Source of the DNA: an uncultured Erysipelotrichaceae bacterium
GTDB taxonomy: Bacteria; Bacillota_I; Bacilli_A; Erysipelotrichales; Erysipelotrichaceae
Reading direction: 5' to 3'
Assembly (NCBI GenBank): GCA_900319505.1
Contig: ONOV01000031.1
Coordinates: forward strand, 1-19,284
DNA length: 19,284 bases
Below, one piece after another: positions 15,621 to 19,284 of the stretch (positions are counted from its first letter, which is position 1; every line of letters starts with the position of its first letter). The notes under the pieces are model-generated. The model was given only the letters and a program-made list of their open reading frames with translations, made no database searches and was not told the DNA's origin. The position numbers and the translations under genes were made by a program.

Positions 15621-15626
15621 TATAAT
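15621..15626 (+). promoter_or_regulatory. TATAAT -10 box 8 bases before the lipoprotein ATG
   Basis: A perfect TATAAT, directly preceded by TG, ends eight bases before the ATG at 15635. Typical start-site spacing would put the transcript's first base at or within a few bases of the start codon, implying a leaderless or near-leaderless mRNA. No good TTGACA-like -35 is seen at 16-18 bases. Confidence 0.45.
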
Positions 15627-15634
15627 GGTCACAT

Positions 15635-16840
15635 ATGATCAGAAAAGCAGAAATATGCCTGTTATGCTTAGTCCTTGCCGGATGCGGCAGCGCAGCACAA
15701 AAGACGGACGGAACCGCATCATCGACTGCTCCGGCAGCTGTGCAGAGATTAAGTGTCAGCTATGATGACTACAGCAATGCCATAAAGAATGCCGAAACTG
15801 CCAGGAGCTACACGGCAGGTGTGAAATGTGCCTATGACATGCATTACAGTGATAACACGATGGATGCCTTCGATATGGATGCCGTACTGGAATATGACGG
15901 CAGTACATCGGATGTGAATGCACATCTGAATCAGAATATCGATTCCAACGGTACGAAGTCCACGATGGATGGCTATTATTATGGCGGGCGTCTGTACAAT
16001 ACGTATAACAGCGTAACATATTATGAAGATATGGATGTGGATGGACTGCTGAGCAGTGTACTGGTGCCATTGAGTGCAAAGTGCTATGACAAAGATGATA
16101 TTAAATCATTAAGCGGTACACAGGAAGGCAGTAAGACGGTCTATACCTTAACACTTGATCCCAAAGCGGCAGATGATATCTTCTCCAGCCGCTATGATTC
16201 CTATGGCCTGAAAGACTATGATGACTTCAATGTCACTTCCGGTACCGTAAAAGATACATTTGATGAAAAGGGGCGTCTGGCGAATGAAACAGCAGACTTT
16301 ACCATATCCGTCAGCTATGAATCACAGAAGATTACGGTAGATTATTCCTCTGAAGTCAGTTTCAGCAGGCTGGACAGTACAAGTGTGACAATCACGGATG
16401 ACATGAAGAAGAGTCAGGCATCCTATGTCAATTACAGGGATATTGATACATCCAGTATCAAGACGATCACCGATGATGATGACAGTGCGGAAGCTACAGT
16501 AACAGATACATTCAGGAAGAGACTGGTATCACGGCTGAACTATAACAAGGGAAGCGATGGTCTCTATACACTTGAGTTCAATAACGGCAATGAATCCTAT
16601 CAGATTGATTTCAGCAGGCATACGTTCCTGTATGCGGAAAGATCCATCAAATATTCCTATAACTGGAAGAGCGATGTCGGTTCCATGGGCAGCTGTACGG
16701 TAGACTTCAGCAATGATTCTCATCGTACCAGCGAATGTAAGGATTCTACAGCAGATACCATCGAACAGGTTAAGACATACTTTGAAATGGAATTATATTA
16801 CTGCGGTCTGACTCTGGCAGATCTGCAGGCAGAAGGATGA
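15635..16840 (+). CDS. Putative secreted lipoprotein of unknown function
   Basis: The 401-residue protein begins with a short signal peptide ending in the lipobox LAGC (14-17). It would be lipidated at C17 and anchored to the outer face of the membrane. The mature part starts with a Ser/Thr/Ala-rich linker, then long beta-rich, strongly acidic and Tyr-rich stretches such as DGYYYGGRLYNTYNSVTYYE and FTISVSYESQKITVDYSSEV. These recall LolA/LppX-type lipid-binding lipoproteins; this is impression only. A C-terminal domain from about 290 contains several cysteines. An in-frame TAA at 15623 and no other nearby ATG make 15635 the start, yet the closest GAAGGA is 18 bases away, too far for a normal ribosome binding site. 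The ACT gene follows after 18 bases and may be co-transcribed. Confidence 0.8.
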   Translation: MIRKAEICLLCLVLAGCGSAAQKTDGTASSTAPAAVQRLSVSYDDYSNAIKNAETARSYTAGVKCAYDMHYSDNTMDAFDMDAVLEYDGSTSDVNAHLNQNIDSNGTKSTMDGYYYGGRLYNTYNSVTYYEDMDVDGLLSSVLVPLSAKCYDKDDIKSLSGTQEGSKTVYTLTLDPKAADDIFSSRYDSYGLKDYDDFNVTSGTVKDTFDEKGRLANETADFTISVSYESQKITVDYSSEVSFSRLDSTSVTITDDMKKSQASYVNYRDIDTSSIKTITDDDDSAEATVTDTFRKRLVSRLNYNKGSDGLYTLEFNNGNESYQIDFSRHTFLYAERSIKYSYNWKSDVGSMGSCTVDFSNDSHRTSECKDSTADTIEQVKTYFEMELYYCGLTLADLQAEG

Positions 16841-16858
16841 CAGAAAGGGAGTAGAACT

Positions 16859-17131
16859 ATGAGAGCAGTAATTTCAGTCGTCGGCAAGGACCGCCCGGGC
16901 ATCTTGGCCTTTGTAGCGGTATACTGTGCCAAGCGCAGCATCAACATCACGGATGTAACCCAGAAAGTATTACAGGATCTATTTACCATGATCATGACCG
17001 TTGAAGTCCCGGCCGAACTGGAAGATCACTTCGAAGATCTGGTCGCAGACATTGAAAAGGCCGGCGATGCGGAAGGGCTGAAGATTCATCTCATGCATGA
17101 GGATATCTTCGATGCCATGCATACAATCTGA
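16859..17131 (+). CDS. ACT domain protein, UPF0237 family
   Basis: This 90-residue protein is a single ACT domain, a small-molecule (often amino acid) binding module. It opens with [20 protein letters not shown], the canonical ACT strand-loop-helix with the DRPG turn, and continues [28 protein letters not shown] at 16844-16851 fits the start. It is separated from the next gene by only eight bases. ACT-UPF0237 and UPF0210 proteins are repeatedly found as a pair in Bacillota, so it is probably the regulatory or ligand-sensing partner of the downstream protein; the ligand is unknown. Confidence 0.92.
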   Translation: MRAVISVVGKDRPGILAFVAVYCAKRSINITDVTQKVLQDLFTMIMTVEVPAELEDHFEDLVADIEKAGDAEGLKIHLMHEDIFDAMHTI

Positions 17132-17139
17132 GGGATACT

Positions 17140-18501
17140 ATGGCACAGAAAGAAGATAAGATACTGGAAACCATACGGATGATCGATGAGGAATGCCTGG
17201 ACGTCCGTACGATTACCATGGGTATTTCCCTGATGGACTGCTGTGACAGCGATATTGACCGCTCCTGTGAAAAGGTCTATCAGAAGATTACGACTAAGGC
17301 AAAGGATCTGGTCAAGGTAACACATGATATCTCTGCCCAGTACGGCATCCCGATTGTCAACAGCCGTGTCAGTGTAACCCCGATTGCCTTACTGGTTTCC
17401 GCTTCCGGCGGTGATCCTGTCAAGTATGCAAAGACGCTGGACAAAGCTGCCAAAGCCATCGGCATCAACTTCATCGGCGGCTATTCCGCGCTGGTGCAGA
17501 AAGGCATGACGCCAGGCGATGAAGCTTTGATCCGCTCCATTCCAAGAGCTCTTGCCGAGACAGACCTTGTCTGTTCATCCGTCAATGTCGGTTCAACCAA
17601 AGCCGGCATCAATATGGATGCCGTAAAGATCATGGGCCAGGTGGTCAGAGAATGTGCGGAACTGACCAAAGATGATAACTGTGCCGGTGCTTCCAAGCTG
17701 GTTGTCTTCTGCAATGCCGTTGAAGATAATCCGTTTATGGCCGGAGCATTCCATGGCGTTTCGGAACCTGACTGCGTCATCAATACCGGCGTTTCCGGTC
17801 CGGGTGTGGTCAGAATGGCCATCCGCAAGGCTGGCAGGGAAGCGACAATGGATGAGATTGCGGAAGTCATCAAGAAGACGGCATTCAAGGTGACCCGTAT
17901 GGGACAGCTTGTTGCCACAGAAGCTTCCCGCCGCTTAGGTGTACCGTTCGGTATTGTCGACCTGTCGCTTGCCCCGACCCCTGCGGTTGGTGATTCGGTT
18001 GCTCAGATTCTGGAAGAAATCGGTCTTGAGACATGCGGCGGTCCGGGCACAACAGCGTGCCTTGCCATGCTGAATGATGCCGTCAAGAAAGGCGGCGTCA
18101 TGGCCTCCAGTTCAGTCGGCGGTCTTTCCGGTGCCTTTATTCCGGTATCCGAGGACCAGGGCATGATTCAGTCAGCGGAAAAAGGTGTGCTTACCATTGA
18201 AAAACTGGAAGCCATGACCGCCGTATGCTCCGTCGGTCTTGATATGATCATCATCCCGGGTGATACAACCGCTGAGACCATCTCTGCCCTGATTGCGGAT
18301 GAAGCGGCTATCGGTATGATCAACAACAAGACAACGGCCTGCCGTCTCATTCCGGCCATCGGCAAGAAAGCAGGAGAAACATTGAACTTCGGCGGTCTGA
18401 TGGGCTACGGCCCGATCATGCCGGTCAAGAAGTCAAAACCGGATGTCATGGTGAACAGAGGAGGACATATTCCTTCCCCGATTCACTCCTTAAAGAATTA
18501 A
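17140..18501 (+). CDS. UPF0210/DUF711 family protein (PFL-like fold)
   Basis: This is a conserved 453-residue protein of unknown function. Family hallmarks are [17 protein letters not shown] (about 20-36), [32 protein letters not shown] (about 68-85), the Gly-rich [20 protein letters not shown] and the C-terminal [15 protein letters not shown]. Structural work on homologues places the family near pyruvate formate-lyase-like folds, but I see no glycyl-radical motif in the C-terminal part. The gene starts eight bases after the ACT gene, with a modest GAGGGA site four bases from the ATG, so translational coupling is likely. A strong terminator follows, ending the transcript. Confidence 0.92.
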   Translation: MAQKEDKILETIRMIDEECLDVRTITMGISLMDCCDSDIDRSCEKVYQKITTKAKDLVKVTHDISAQYGIPIVNSRVSVTPIALLVSASGGDPVKYAKTLDKAAKAIGINFIGGYSALVQKGMTPGDEALIRSIPRALAETDLVCSSVNVGSTKAGINMDAVKIMGQVVRECAELTKDDNCAGASKLVVFCNAVEDNPFMAGAFHGVSEPDCVINTGVSGPGVVRMAIRKAGREATMDEIAEVIKKTAFKVTRMGQLVATEASRRLGVPFGIVDLSLAPTPAVGDSVAQILEEIGLETCGGPGTTACLAMLNDAVKKGGVMASSSVGGLSGAFIPVSEDQGMIQSAEKGVLTIEKLEAMTAVCSVGLDMIIIPGDTTAETISALIADEAAIGMINNKTTACRLIPAIGKKAGETLNFGGLMGYGPIMPVKKSKPDVMVNRGGHIPSPIHSLKN

Positions 18502-18507
18502 AATAGA

Positions 18508-18538
18508 AGCATCCTCTCTCATTGTGAGGATGCTTTTT
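18508..18538 (+). terminator. Intrinsic terminator after the UPF0210 gene
   Basis: AGCATCCTC (18508-18516) pairs perfectly with GAGGATGCT (18526-18534) around a nine-base loop. The five-T run at 18534-18538 follows, its first T shared with the stem. The T-run runs straight into AAAGGAG, the ribosome binding site of the next gene, so the element may act as an attenuator for it. Confidence 0.88.
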
Positions 18539-18549
18539 AAAGGAGTATT

Positions 18550-19146
18550 ATGTCTGTCGCATCAAAAGCTATATTGATTATTTTTCTTGTCGTACTTGCC
18601 ATGGAATTGATCTATCGCAATACGGAACCGCACAAGCTTGTTTCATTGATTGATCAGGAAGACTGGGATCAGTTTGATAAAGAATCTTCTTCCTGGCGGG
18701 CCGCTTTCTTCATGAACCCTTACCGGCTGTTCTGCCTCAAGCTCAACAGCTACATTATGCGTAATGATAAGTTTGCCGTAAAAGGGCTGTTAGGCACATG
18801 GAATGTCAGGCGCATGAGCTATCAGAAGAAAGCCTATGTTGCCAGCCGCTGCTTTGAATACTTTGTATCTATTCATGATGTCAAAGAAGCACGCCGCTTC
18901 TATGACATGATTCAGGAACTGCCGGATGATCCTAAAACAAAGCGGCATGCGGAATGGGTCATGGATACCTATATCCGTAAGAAGTATACCTACCTGGAGC
19001 AGGCTGAGGCAGAGGCAGAGCGTATGCCGGAAGGCAGCCGTTCGGATCTCTATATGCTTGTTTCAGCCATGTATGAAAACAAAGGCGATCATGCCAAAGC
19101 CGATGCATTTGAAAAGAAAGCAAAGGCAGATCTGGAAAGCAATTAA
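18550..19146 (+). CDS. Small membrane-anchored, TPR-like protein of unknown function
   Basis: The 198-residue protein has one N-terminal hydrophobic helix (about 5-22, AILIIFLVVLAMELIY) without a lipobox, so it is probably a single-pass membrane protein. The rest is helical and rich in Tyr, Lys and Ala. Paired helix segments such as KAYVASRCFEYFVSIHDVKE, ARRFYDMIQELPDDP and YMLVSAMYENKGDHAKADAF look like degenerate TPR repeats, which usually mediate protein contacts. AAAGGAG at 18539-18545 fits the start. Only 48 bases, mostly terminator, separate it from the previous gene, and no separate promoter is evident. I do not recognise a named family. Confidence 0.75.
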   Translation: MSVASKAILIIFLVVLAMELIYRNTEPHKLVSLIDQEDWDQFDKESSSWRAAFFMNPYRLFCLKLNSYIMRNDKFAVKGLLGTWNVRRMSYQKKAYVASRCFEYFVSIHDVKEARRFYDMIQELPDDPKTKRHAEWVMDTYIRKKYTYLEQAEAEAERMPEGSRSDLYMLVSAMYENKGDHAKADAFEKKAKADLESN

Positions 19147-19169
19147 GACGGTACGCTGTATCGTCTTTT
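19145..19169 (+). terminator. Intrinsic terminator overlapping the last gene's stop codon
   Basis: AAGACGGTAC (19145-19154) pairs with GTATCGTCTT (19158-19167), ten base pairs with one G-U, around the loop GCT. TT and then C and T residues follow, so the T-run is short. The first two stem bases belong to the TAA stop. Confidence 0.65.
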
Positions 19170-19192
19170 CTGTTGAAAGATCCAGTTTGAAA

Positions 19193-19198
19193 TATAAT
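19193..19198 (+). promoter_or_regulatory. TATAAT box in the right-edge intergenic region
   Basis: A perfect TATAAT follows the AT-rich stretch TTTGAAA. A TTGAAA hexamer lies 14 bases upstream, which is short for a -35. Transcription would begin near 19205 and run out of the window. A further TTGACT at 19268-19273 could be another -35 whose -10 lies beyond the edge. Confidence 0.4.
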
Positions 19199-19219
19199 TT
19201 AGGAAACCAAGCGGGAATC

Positions 19220-19240
19220 CTCGGCCATTCAATGACCGAG
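19220..19240 (+). other. Hairpin in possible 5' leader at the right edge
   Basis: CTCGG (19220-19224) pairs with CCGAG (19236-19240). Inside, CAT and ATG can add three pairs across a C-A mismatch, leaving a TCA loop. It lies about 15 bases downstream of the expected start from the TATAAT box and is not followed by a T-run. The remaining bases to 19284 show no gene; they could be the beginning of a leader, riboswitch or small RNA, cut by the window end. Confidence 0.3.
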
Positions 19241-19284
19241 ATGAAAGCGTAATTTGTTAATAATCCTTTGACTGTATGTGCTTA

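Noticed and set aside
17140..18501. UPF0210 protein as an active glycyl-radical enzyme
   Set aside because: The C-terminal region lacks a visible RVxG-type glycyl-radical motif, and no activating-enzyme gene is adjacent.
1..19284. CRISPR arrays, insertion sequences, tRNA or rRNA genes
   Set aside because: No regularly spaced direct repeats, transposase-like proteins, terminal inverted repeats or cloverleaf-type sequences were seen in the short intergenic spaces.

Overview
The window is the ribosomal-protein S10-spc-alpha supercluster of a low-to-mid-GC Gram-positive bacterium (Bacillota), followed by five to six accessory or housekeeping genes, all on the + strand. Gene order, strong AGGAGG-type ribosome binding sites, the zinc-binding (type Z) S14, the four-cysteine adenylate kinase and the ACT + UPF0210 pair fit Bacillota. 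The roughly balanced base composition, missing L30 and rearranged alpha region suggest an Erysipelotrichia-like lineage, but that placement is inference only.

Region 1 (1-11183): rpsJ-rplC-rplD-rplW-rplB-rpsS-rplV-rpsC-rplP-rpmC-rpsQ-rplN-rplX-rplE-rpsN(Z)-rpsH-rplF-rplR-rpsE-rplO-secY-adk. The genes are tightly packed, with gaps of a few tens of bases at most and several overlaps, and no internal terminator is evident before adk. rpmD (L30), usually between rpsE and rplO, is absent. L3, S3 and S5 carry lineage-type low-complexity extensions, S3 has an enlarged KH-domain GXXG loop, and Adk has a transposed P-loop Pro/Ala.

Region 2 (11184-11386): where map and infA normally sit, there is a 203-base non-coding gap. 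It holds a long terminator-like hairpin followed by a compact multi-hairpin element closed by an 8-bp helix. This is the best candidate in the window for an undescribed cis-regulatory RNA, probably governing the downstream rpmJ-rpsM-rpsK-rpoA-rplQ block (11387-13666), which ends in a clear intrinsic terminator.

Region 3 (13710-19284): a TreR-like GntR/HutC regulator is closely followed by an alkaline-phosphatase-superfamily enzyme. Next comes a lipoprotein gene whose TATAAT box lies only 8 bases before the ATG (candidate leaderless mRNA), then the conserved ACT-domain (UPF0237) and UPF0210/DUF711 pair. After a strong terminator that abuts the next ribosome binding site comes a small membrane-anchored, TPR-like protein of unknown function. 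The final ~115 bases hold a terminator, a TATAAT box and a hairpin that may begin another transcript leaving the window.

Together the genes make the ribosome core, the Sec channel, adenylate kinase and the RNA polymerase alpha subunit. The tail genes are unrelated and replace the ecfA-ecfT-truA-rplM-rpsI neighbourhood usually found after rplQ in Bacillota.
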